NCBI GenBank assembly: GCA_030673275.1
Contig: DAOVJL010000089.1
Span: 1-5,742, forward strand
DNA from: Sulfurimonas sp.
GTDB lineage: Bacteria > Campylobacterota > Campylobacteria > Campylobacterales > Sulfurimonadaceae
Direction: 5' to 3'
Length of the DNA: 5,742 bases
Shown here: positions 1-5,742 of the stretch, in pieces
Position numbering within the stretch: the first letter of the stretch is position 1
Layout of the letters: each line of letters opens with the position of its first letter
Position numbers and translations under genes: made by a program
The notes under the pieces: model-generated
The model's input: the letters and a program-made list of their open reading frames with translations, nothing else
What the model was told of the DNA's origin: nothing
Databases searched by the model: none

Positions 1-381
1 ACTCTTATCTATTAAGCTAAGAAGTGCATCAACTCTGTCTTGTTGTAGTTCCTTTTGCACATCTTTTGATGATACAAGCTCTCCAAGTGTATTAGTTATC
101 TGATTTATTCCATCAATCGGCAGGCCCGTATATAAAAATTCATCTGTTTGGATTACCAATACTATTGCTTCAACTTGATGATTTAGTAAAAGAGCTTTGC
201 ATCTCTTATAAAGGCCTTTAAAAGGAAGTATCATCTCATTTGTTGACTCAGATATAGTTACATTATGACTAGTTAAGAAACAAGCGACTCCCTGCTCTAT
301 TAAAATATTTTGCTCTTTCATTGCGGCATTCATAGCTTCACTTCCACCAATAACAACACTGATTGGAATTCGACCATCTCC
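1..381 (-). other. Degenerate Mur-ligase-like domain of the cyanophycin-synthetase-like protein (partial)
   Basis: This domain begins at residue 460 with GDGRIPI, the junction seen in cyanophycin synthetases just before VTGTNGKTT. The aligned stretch here reads VIGGSEAM (469-476), so the P-loop glycine and lysine are gone. Further on, VEAIVLVIQTDEF (529-541) followed by GLPID (545-549) lines up with the family's VDAAVLETARGGILRRGL-FD region; the frame and spacing are kept, but the ETARGG residues are replaced. The reading frame is intact, so this is an inactivated domain rather than a pseudogene. Only the first third or so of a normal Mur module lies inside the window. Confidence 0.75.
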
Positions 382-1758
382 ACCAATTATATTTTTTAAA
401 AAATTAGGAATATAACTCCTAGAGATTTCACCTCCACCTAATAGCGGCGCAAGATTTACTTCATTTATTATGGCACCGGTTTCATACCAAGGCTTTTTAA
501 TATCTATAGTAATTATATCGATACCGGCAATCTCTAATCCAAAAAGTTTTGCTGCTCTTAGAGCAATATCTAAATTATCAGGATGGATACAATCTGTCAA
601 ATTTTCAGGAGTTCCGCCAGATACTGTAGACTCAATCATTCTTAATGGAACAAGTTCTCCAGTCTTTGGTATAGAGGTCAATGAAAAACCAGATTTTTTC
701 ATCGCAACTACTGCTTCACCATCATCTGGAAAAACTTTGTCACGAAGCCATGGAGGGTTATCAAGTACAACTTTATTTGCTTCTTCTATAAGCTGGGATA
801 CTGTTTTTTGCCCATCCCCTTTAATTGCTTTTGGTAAGCGTTTTATTACATAAAGAAGTTTGCCATTTACAATAAATATTCTATGTGCAATACCTTTCAC
901 TTCCTTTTCAATAATAATATTTTTAGACCTAGAAAACCGTAGTGCTTCTTTAAATGCAATTTTGAGTTGCTTATTATTTTTAACACCAATGGTAACACCT
1001 TCTCCTCGATCTGCGTCTACAGGTTTAACAACTATAGGCCATCCAATTTTATTTGCTATTGTAGTTGCATTTTGGATGTTTGAAGCTACTCCATTTACTG
1101 GAGCAGGCAAACCTGCCATGCGAATTAAATTAGATGTAAGCATTTTATTATTAGACATTTTAGCACCAATATTAGAATCTAAATCTGTCGTACTTCTACT
1201 TACTTGCCTTGATTTTATGCCACAACCTAATTGATAAGTACCTGCTCCCAAATGGAAAAATGGTATATTTTGTTGATGTGCAACACGAAGCATTGGCATA
1301 GTTGATTTTCCTGAGCCACTCATTCTTTTAAATTTACTTATAACTTCTTTTTGAATTGATTCATATAAAAATTCTATATTTTGGGTTGTTTTTAGATTCT
1401 TCATCATCCAATCAATATTTTTAATTGCAAAATTTATTATTGTTTGATATAAAATATTTGAAATATGTTCAATATTTACAATCGCCACCTTTACACTCCA
1501 TTTTGATGGAGTTTTTAAATCTTGTTTAAGCTCTATAATAGTTCCTGCGTCAAAACAAGGCAGTAAAACAGCTTGCAACAATGACCTAATAAAAAGTAAC
1601 TTTCGCTTTACCAAAGATTCTATAGGATTAATAGTATTATCTTCATCTTCAATATCAATTTTCAATACAGAGGTTAGCCAATCATCAAGTAAATCAAAGT
1701 TTATCGGCTCACTGTTGTTTAAAATAAAAGTAATCTGACGAGTTTCTTGAATATACAT
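1..1758 (-). CDS. Cyanophycin-synthetase-like ATP-grasp ligase with a degenerate Mur-ligase domain; 3' end outside window
   Basis: From the ATG at 1758 the frame is open for 586 codons to the left edge, so the C-terminus is missing. Residues 1 to about 145 form a poorly conserved, AT-rich N-terminal region. The ATP-grasp domain spans roughly 150-455: YQLGCG (175-180), a TTDLDSNIGAKMSNNK stretch where cyanophycin synthetases bind nucleotide, VVKPVDADRGEGVT with Lys245 (243-256), EKEVKGIAHR (284-293), KGDGQKT (313-319), SGGTPENLTD (380-389), GLEIAGID with Asp414, and NEVNLAP with Glu433 and Asn435 as metal ligands. A Mur-ligase-like domain starts at GDGRIPI (460-466) but lacks a P-loop. In cyanophycin synthetase the ATP-grasp domain adds Asp to the backbone and the Mur domain adds Arg to its side chain. 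Here only the first kind of reaction looks possible, with unknown substrates. Family membership is firm; true cyanophycin synthesis is unlikely. Confidence 0.85.
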   Translation of the reverse strand, partial: MYIQETRQITFILNNSEPINFDLLDDWLTSVLKIDIEDEDNTINPIESLVKRKLLFIRSLLQAVLLPCFDAGTIIELKQDLKTPSKWSVKVAIVNIEHISNILYQTIINFAIKNIDWMMKNLKTTQNIEFLYESIQKEVISKFKRMSGSGKSTMPMLRVAHQQNIPFFHLGAGTYQLGCGIKSRQVSRSTTDLDSNIGAKMSNNKMLTSNLIRMAGLPAPVNGVASNIQNATTIANKIGWPIVVKPVDADRGEGVTIGVKNNKQLKIAFKEALRFSRSKNIIIEKEVKGIAHRIFIVNGKLLYVIKRLPKAIKGDGQKTVSQLIEEANKVVLDNPPWLRDKVFPDDGEAVVAMKKSGFSLTSIPKTGELVPLRMIESTVSGGTPENLTDCIHPDNLDIALRAAKLFGLEIAGIDIITIDIKKPWYETGAIINEVNLAPLLGGGEISRSYIPNFLKNIIGGDGRIPISVVIGGSEAMNAAMKEQNILIEQGVACFLTSHNVTISESTNEMILPFKGLYKRCKALLLNHQVEAIVLVIQTDEFLYTGLPIDGINQITNTLGELVSSKDVQKELQQDRVDALLSLIDKS

Positions 1759-1760
1759 AA

Positions 1761-2762
1761 TTATATAACCTCTTTAGTTTGTTTATCAACAATAAATCGA
1801 CCGATAACGGCATCTTGCAGAGCTACACCTGTTGAAATAAAGAGTATGTTTTCTTTTAATCTTTCTTTGGAATTAATAATATCTTTTAGCTCAACTACAT
1901 CCTCTTTTAGTAATAACTTTTTATCACTCCAAATTTTCATATCACCTAACAACATTGATTGTATTGAGTCTGTAATAATTTGACAGTCTTGAATAATACT
2001 TTCATCTAGCTCTGACAAATTATCTGCATCTGCACCAACACTGCTTATAAATTTTAGATGTGAACTATTTTTAGCATCAAGGAGTGCTATCTCTGAGTCT
2101 GTTGCAAGGAACAGAGATGTTGAATCTTTTATAAGTGGCTCTTTTTCCAGCATATTTAGAGTCAAGTCAGGCGCATAATATGAGACCAGTTTTTCAAACT
2201 TTTCACCTATTTCAGGATTATTATCATAGCAATTTATATGAGATACCCCTAACCAACGATGTAGTAAAATTGCAGTATAAAAACCAACTCGTCCCAATCC
2301 AAGCAGACCAACTGAATCCTCTTTTTTATCATAAACAAGCGAAAAGGAAAGCAGACTAATAGCTGCAGTTCTAAATGATGACAAGACACAAGCATCCAAG
2401 ATTGCATATGTATAATTATCATACCAATCTATCAAGAGCATTTTACCAACACTAATCTTATCTTTGATAGTTCTATTCTCTTCGTTAGTACCAATTACTT
2501 TAACAGCTTTAATACCGCCACTAAAATCTGTGATACAAGGCATCACACGAAAATCACCTGCAAGACTAGGTGTGTTAATTATTTTTTTCTCTGGAATAGT
2601 TACCCATTTTTCACCATTACCCCACTCTTTATATAAAACTTTCAACTCATCCATAAATTCTGTTGAATTTGTCATTAATATATCATGAGCTTCTATATCA
2701 GAAACAGAAATGCAAGGCTCATCTTGCAGTCGTAAAAGAGATTTTAATTTACCTGAATTCAT
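1761..2762 (-). CDS. Ornithine cyclodeaminase/mu-crystallin-family NAD(P)-dependent enzyme
   Basis: This 333-residue protein has the usual length of the OCD/mu-crystallin family, which includes ornithine cyclodeaminase, archaeal-type alanine dehydrogenase, ketimine reductases and SbnB. Residues aligning by eye with the family's substrate-binding set are Arg72 (FRVMP), Lys85 (GGIKAVK), Arg131 (SFRTAA) and Asp245 (SVGAD). The dinucleotide site is GLGRVG at 155-160, with Asp180 ending the second strand, which suggests NAD(H) rather than NADP(H). The C-terminal family motif STGVALQD is at 310-317. The VGAD-x-x-x-x-SELDE stretch resembles the alanine dehydrogenase and OCD branches more than SbnB, which carries SLRD there. 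It should act on an amino or imino acid, for example in cyclodeamination, reductive amination or imine reduction; the substrate is unknown. It starts directly at the OsmC-family stop with no visible ribosome binding site, and ends 2 bases before the ligase gene. Confidence 0.85.
   Translation of the reverse strand: MNSGKLKSLLRLQDEPCISVSDIEAHDILMTNSTEFMDELKVLYKEWGNGEKWVTIPEKKIINTPSLAGDFRVMPCITDFSGGIKAVKVIGTNEENRTIKDKISVGKMLLIDWYDNYTYAILDACVLSSFRTAAISLLSFSLVYDKKEDSVGLLGLGRVGFYTAILLHRWLGVSHINCYDNNPEIGEKFEKLVSYYAPDLTLNMLEKEPLIKDSTSLFLATDSEIALLDAKNSSHLKFISSVGADADNLSELDESIIQDCQIITDSIQSMLLGDMKIWSDKKLLLKEDVVELKDIINSKERLKENILFISTGVALQDAVIGRFIVDKQTKEVI
1769..1773 (-). promoter_or_regulatory. Shine-Dalgarno of the cyanophycin-synthetase-like gene
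   Basis: On the minus strand AGAGG lies within the last codons of the OCD-family gene, 10 bases before the ATG at 1758-1756. The ATG follows that gene's TAA after two bases. The spacing is slightly long but usable, and it supports this ATG as the start. Confidence 0.55.
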
Positions 2763-3227
2763 TTAAGAGGGGCAGGCTTCTATTTCACCCATATCTATTT
2801 TAGTTCCAGCACCGGAAATCATTTTCTCATTCTCTTTGATAAGCTTTCCATTGTGTGTTATTGAGTATGAGATAGCTGTAGTATCACGGATAGTATTTAT
2901 TGTTGAGCAGTATGTCTCTAGCGAAGCCATAACCCAACGGCTTGCCATAGTATCATCAGCATCTGAATTAAACTTGTAATCAAGATGAAGAGTATTAAAC
3001 TTTCTCGGATGGTCATCATTTCTTACAACATCACCATCTATTACCAAGTCAGTTACAGTTTTATCTTGATTTTTCGGCATTAAAACCATATCAGTTGCAC
3101 TACATGTGATTATTCCAGCCAAAAAATACTCAACCGGTGTTATCTCTGGACAGTCAATGATAAAACTGCTTTTTGCAGTTTTTGCCTCAAATTTCATTCC
3201 ATCTTGATGTGAAACTGTAACATTCAT
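2763..3227 (-). CDS. OsmC/Ohr-family protein
   Basis: This 154-residue protein has the OsmC fold pattern. A TPVEYFLAGIITCSATD segment at residues 30-46 places Cys42 at the start of the central helix. An ETYCSTINTI segment at 104-113 supplies Cys107, matching the second conserved cysteine (the YCPVS position of OsmC/Ohr). In characterised members this pair reduces organic or fatty-acid hydroperoxides with a dithiol donor; other members have no proven peroxidase activity. It has no signal peptide or membrane segment, so it should be cytoplasmic. Two further cysteines, Cys26 and Cys152, flank the core, and the C-terminal 25 residues form a tail past the usual domain end. The stop codon abuts the ATG of the next gene directly. 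It may protect the pathway from peroxides or act on a thiol intermediate; which one cannot be told from sequence. The family call is firm and the activity is not. Confidence 0.85.
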   Translation of the reverse strand: MNVTVSHQDGMKFEAKTAKSSFIIDCPEITPVEYFLAGIITCSATDMVLMPKNQDKTVTDLVIDGDVVRNDDHPRKFNTLHLDYKFNSDADDTMASRWVMASLETYCSTINTIRDTTAISYSITHNGKLIKENEKMISGAGTKIDMGEIEACPS

Positions 3228-3231
3228 CTGA

Positions 3232-4611
3232 TTAGTCCTTTAAATAGTTTTTAAATTGTTCTAACTGCTCTTTAGTTCTTGCAGTAGATGTTCCACCAGC
3301 GGATGTTCTGGCATTCATAGAGTTTCTTAAAATCAAAAATTCCAATACATCTTTATTTATTCTAGAGTCAATCTCTTGAAGATATTTCAGTTCAATATCA
3401 CTTAAATCAATTTTCAACTCTTCACTTTTTGCTACTGCACGTCCTGTAATAAAATGAGCTTCTCTAAATGGAATATCACACTTCTCTACCAAGTAATCAG
3501 CCAAATCTGTAGCAGCAAGATGCCCTACTGAACATGCAGATTCCATGTTGTGAGCTTTTACTTCCATAGTCTTGATTGCTTCTTTTAAAATCTCTAATGA
3601 TATCAAAGCAGTCTCAACTGAGTCGAAAACACCCTCTTTATCCTCTTGAGTATCTTTGTTATAAGCGAGTGGAAGACCTTTCATAACAGTTAATAGCCCC
3701 ATCAACGAGCCATAAACACGACCTGTTTTACCACGAAGCAACTCTGGAACATCAGGGTTTTTCTTTTGTGGCATAATTGATGAGCCTGTAGAGTATTCAT
3801 CACTTAACTCAACAAAGCCAAATTCATAACTTGACCACATAACAAGCTCTTCAGAAAGCCTTGATATATGCATCATCATAGTTGAGATATTAAATAAAAT
3901 TTCCAGTGCAAAATCTCTATCACTTACCGTATCTAAACAATTTGTACTAACGCTACTGAATCCTAAAAGTTCAGCTGTCATATCTCTGTCCACATTGTGT
4001 GGAGTACCTGCTAGTGCAGCACAACCAAGAGGAGAGACGTTATTTCTCTCATAAGAGCTTTCAAATCTCTCAATATCACGCTTAAACATTGACAAATATG
4101 CCCCTAGATGAAAACCAAAGTTCGTTGGCTGAGCATGTTGGAGATGAGTCATTCCTGGGATAAGAGTCTCAGTATGTTTATCTGCTACAACTAAAACTTC
4201 ATTCATAAGCAGTTTAAGAGCTTCAACTATCTCTTTATTTCTTTTAAGAACCCAACGACGAAAATCAACGGCAACCTGATCATTTCTACTTCTTGCAGTA
4301 TGAAGTTTTTTACCGGCATCACCGATAATAGCAGTTAAACGCTTCTCGATTCCCATATGCAGATCTTCATCTGATATTTTCCATTCAAACTCACCTGACT
4401 CTATTTCACTTTTAACTTGATTCAGTCCATCAGTTATAGCAATAAGATCTTCAGTAGTTAATATTCCTTGTTTTGCAAGCATTGCTGCATGAGCTAGTGA
4501 ACCCTCTATATCTTCTTGGTATAGTTTTCTATCATACATGATAGATGCATTGAACTCATCTAAGAGGCTTGATGCGCTTGAAGAAAAGCGGCCTGACCAC
4601 ATTTTGTCCAT
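3232..4611 (-). CDS. argH: Argininosuccinate lyase (EC 4.3.2.1)
   Basis: This complete 459-residue protein has the usual length for ArgH. It cleaves argininosuccinate to arginine and fumarate, the last step of arginine synthesis, and works as a cytoplasmic homotetramer of the aspartase/fumarase superfamily. Visible motifs are MWSGRF at the N-terminus, HTARSRNDQ at residues 104-112, [10 protein letters not shown] at 154-163 (His156 aligns with the family's conserved catalytic-region histidine), the signature [12 protein letters not shown] at 276-287 with its mobile-loop serines, and [10 protein letters not shown] at 437-446. No key residue is missing. The ATG is preceded by AAGGA at a 6-base gap. 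The stop lies 4 bases from the next gene, whose ribosome binding site begins immediately upstream of this stop. ArgH is normally a stand-alone core enzyme, but here it leads into an accessory module, so its arginine could feed the downstream ligase; that link is inference. Confidence 0.97.
   Translation of the reverse strand: MDKMWSGRFSSSASSLLDEFNASIMYDRKLYQEDIEGSLAHAAMLAKQGILTTEDLIAITDGLNQVKSEIESGEFEWKISDEDLHMGIEKRLTAIIGDAGKKLHTARSRNDQVAVDFRRWVLKRNKEIVEALKLLMNEVLVVADKHTETLIPGMTHLQHAQPTNFGFHLGAYLSMFKRDIERFESSYERNNVSPLGCAALAGTPHNVDRDMTAELLGFSSVSTNCLDTVSDRDFALEILFNISTMMMHISRLSEELVMWSSYEFGFVELSDEYSTGSSIMPQKKNPDVPELLRGKTGRVYGSLMGLLTVMKGLPLAYNKDTQEDKEGVFDSVETALISLEILKEAIKTMEVKAHNMESACSVGHLAATDLADYLVEKCDIPFREAHFITGRAVAKSEELKIDLSDIELKYLQEIDSRINKDVLEFLILRNSMNARTSAGGTSTARTKEQLEQFKNYLKD
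3236..3240 (-). promoter_or_regulatory. Shine-Dalgarno of the OsmC-family gene, inside the end of argH
   Basis: On the minus strand AAGGA lies 8 bases before the ATG at 3227. It is formed by the last codons of argH, just ahead of the argH TAA. This supports the chosen start and ties translation of the two genes together. Confidence 0.65.
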
Positions 4612-4616
4612 ATTAT

Positions 4617-4622
4617 TTCCTT
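4617..4622 (-). promoter_or_regulatory. Shine-Dalgarno of argH, overlapping the upstream stop codon
   Basis: Reading the minus strand, TAAGGAA joins the TAA stop of the decarboxylase to an AAGGA ribosome binding site 6 bases before the argH ATG. This fixes the argH start at 4611. It also suggests that the terminating ribosome hands over directly to argH. Confidence 0.7.
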
Positions 4623-5742
4623 ATAATTGAAATTTATTATAAATTTTATCGTCCAAATTCCAGATTCCTCTTTCTTTTAACGACTCTACAACACTTTGTG
4701 TACAATCAACATCGTCTGGCCATTCTCTGTTAAAACCATCTAGCATGTTTTTATTGGTACCATCAACGCCAACCATCAATCCTGATATGTATATATCCCT
4801 CATGGCATCTATATTATTTGTAACTCTCCAAACTAACATGTAAGAGTTAAATATATCATTTTTAGCTTCATCAACAAAAACGACTATCCTTATATGAGTA
4901 CTTAAATCTACTAAAGCATCAAAATACTCTTTAGCATTTTTTGTTTTATTTACAGATATAACTGTTATCGGATTTTTAGTTCTTCTCATATATTGATGAA
5001 GGTTTACAGCATCAGGAACTACTTCTTTTACCTTAGCAAGCAGTTCTTCGTCACCTAGTAGTTGCGGTGCCTCTATTTTATGCGCTGCAGTTGCATCAAT
5101 ACCCAGTTTTCCACCGACAAGAGTCTCTGGAGATGAATGATCAAGTGCATCTAAAATTCCTTCTGATATAAAAAGTGATTTTGGAGTAAATCTATCCAAA
5201 ACATATGAAGCTAAAACTTCATAATTTTCTAGTTTTGGTGCTTTTTCATCTACGAATATTGCATGTTTGACAAAACTCATCTGTCCTGCACCCCAAAAAG
5301 CATGCATAAACTGTTTTGCATGTCCCTTATAAAGTGGTTGCATTTTTGCCAAAATCAGATTATGAAAACCTGCATTTTCCGGCATATGATAATCAAGTAA
5401 ATCAGGTGCTGTTGTTTTTAAAAGCGGAAAAAATATCTTACCGGTTGCCCAACCCATATACTTATCTTCCAAAGGTGGTTTACCAACAACTGTAGCTAAA
5501 AAAGCACGATCTTTTTTCATAGTGATTGCACTTACTTCCATCACAGGATACGGTTCTTCTAAAGTATAGTAACCGGTATGATCACCAAAAGGACCTTCGA
5601 TTTTCATATTTTGCGTATCTACCCAGCCCTCTATTACATAATCTACATCTCTAGGTATATATAATGGTGTTGTTAATGATTTAACTAATTTTGCAGGTTG
5701 TTTTTTTATAAGTCCATACATTAAAAGCTCATTCACTCCATA
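4621..5742 (-). CDS. UbiD-family prFMN decarboxylase, probably menaquinone-pathway (MqnL-type); 5' end cut off by window
   Basis: This is the C-terminal 373 residues of a UbiD-family decarboxylase. The frame stays open to the right edge (Y-G precede the GTG at 5736-5734), so that GTG is not the true start. The hallmark prFMN-decarboxylase motif EGPFGDHTGYY lies at about 5598-5566; its acidic residues match the catalytic pair known from UbiD and Fdc1. KPPLEDKYMG follows, then a G-GKLGIDAT motif near the end of the conserved core. About 120 residues continue beyond that point, longer than E. coli UbiD. Such an extension is known from the roughly 600-residue menaquinone biosynthesis decarboxylases of futalosine-pathway organisms. 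The expected role is decarboxylation of an aromatic acid intermediate of menaquinone synthesis in the cytoplasm, needing a UbiX-type partner for prFMN. It ends in TAA, 9 bases before argH. The family call is firm; MqnL rather than another UbiD paralogue is inference. Confidence 0.88.
   Translation of the reverse strand, partial: YGVNELLMYGLIKKQPAKLVKSLTTPLYIPRDVDYVIEGWVDTQNMKIEGPFGDHTGYYTLEEPYPVMEVSAITMKKDRAFLATVVGKPPLEDKYMGWATGKIFFPLLKTTAPDLLDYHMPENAGFHNLILAKMQPLYKGHAKQFMHAFWGAGQMSFVKHAIFVDEKAPKLENYEVLASYVLDRFTPKSLFISEGILDALDHSSPETLVGGKLGIDATAAHKIEAPQLLGDEELLAKVKEVVPDAVNLHQYMRRTKNPITVISVNKTKNAKEYFDALVDLSTHIRIVVFVDEAKNDIFNSYMLVWRVTNNIDAMRDIYISGLMVGVDGTNKNMLDGFNREWPDDVDCTQSVVESLKERGIWNLDDKIYNKFQL

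Noticed and set aside
470..1234. Plus-strand open frames at 470-853 and 860-1234
   Set aside because: They lie opposite the ATP-grasp domain, which is clearly coding on the minus strand with recognisable motifs. The plus-strand translations show no family features and have no convincing ribosome binding sites.
1300..1323. SGSGKST at residues 147-153 of the ligase, which looks like a P-loop
   Set aside because: The spacing does not fit G-x4-GK-[ST]: the residue needed to be glycine is arginine. The position matches the linker before the ATP-grasp domain, so it is not taken as a substitute for the lost Mur P-loop.
1495..1516. Perfect 7-base inverted repeat (ACTCCAT / ATGGAGT, 4-base loop) followed by five Ts on the plus strand, resembling a small terminator
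   Set aside because: It lies inside the ligase coding sequence on the opposite strand, the stem is short with few G-C pairs, and there is no plus-strand gene for it to end. Chance is likely in such AT-rich DNA.
1747..2688. Plus-strand open frames at 1747-1983, 2135-2359 and 2464-2688
   Set aside because: All are short and antisense to the OCD-family gene, whose reading frame is well supported by motifs along its whole length.
1761..2762. Naming the OCD-family gene sbnB (diaminopropionate synthesis)
   Set aside because: The SLRD-type segment of SbnB is absent, and SVGAD-SELDE resembles the alanine dehydrogenase and OCD branches. No SbnA-like cysteine-synthase-fold gene is in the window.
3987..4003. 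Small inverted repeat TCCACA-TTG-TGTGGA within argH
   Set aside because: It is only 6 bases per arm, lies in a conserved coding region, and has no T-run on either side; no regulatory role can be supported.
5734..5736. GTG as the start of the decarboxylase gene
   Set aside because: The frame continues upstream to the window edge, and the family is much longer at its N-terminus, so this GTG is an internal valine codon.

Overview
The window carries five genes, all on the minus strand and packed head to tail. Visible gaps are 9, 4, 0 and 2 bases, so they probably form one transcription unit whose promoter lies to the right of the window. The DNA is AT-rich. The UbiD-type enzyme has the long C-terminal extension of menaquinone (futalosine pathway) decarboxylases. 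Together with the style of the ArgH protein, this suggests a Campylobacterota bacterium such as a Sulfurimonas-like organism. That assignment is an inference from protein character; no marker gene is present.

In order of transcription (right to left): a UbiD/MqnL-type decarboxylase whose N-terminus is cut off by the window edge (5742-4621); a complete argininosuccinate lyase, argH (4611-3232); an OsmC/Ohr-family protein (3227-2763); an ornithine cyclodeaminase/mu-crystallin-family NAD(P)-dependent enzyme (2762-1761); and a large ligase related to cyanophycin synthetase (1758 to the left edge), whose C-terminus is outside the window. The last gene has no in-window stop codon; I translated it by hand and found 586 open codons.

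The first two genes are core metabolism: menaquinone synthesis and the last step of arginine synthesis. The last three look like an accessory module appended to them. The most interesting part is the ligase. Its ATP-grasp domain looks intact, with the Mg/ATP residues and the LG-x-G, SGG and NEVN motifs present. The Mur-ligase domain that follows keeps the cyanophycin-synthetase framework but has lost the ATP-binding P-loop and the ETARGG-like motif. The enzyme therefore probably makes a single ATP-grasp-type amide bond, rather than the two-step Asp-Arg polymer. Beside it are an amino-acid-acting OCD-family enzyme, a cysteine-based OsmC protein and an arginine-producing enzyme. A plausible reading is a small amino-acid-derived metabolite or dipeptide pathway, but product and substrates cannot be read from the sequence.

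No RNA genes, mobile elements, CRISPR arrays or convincing terminators are visible, and no gene-free stretch exceeds 10 bases.
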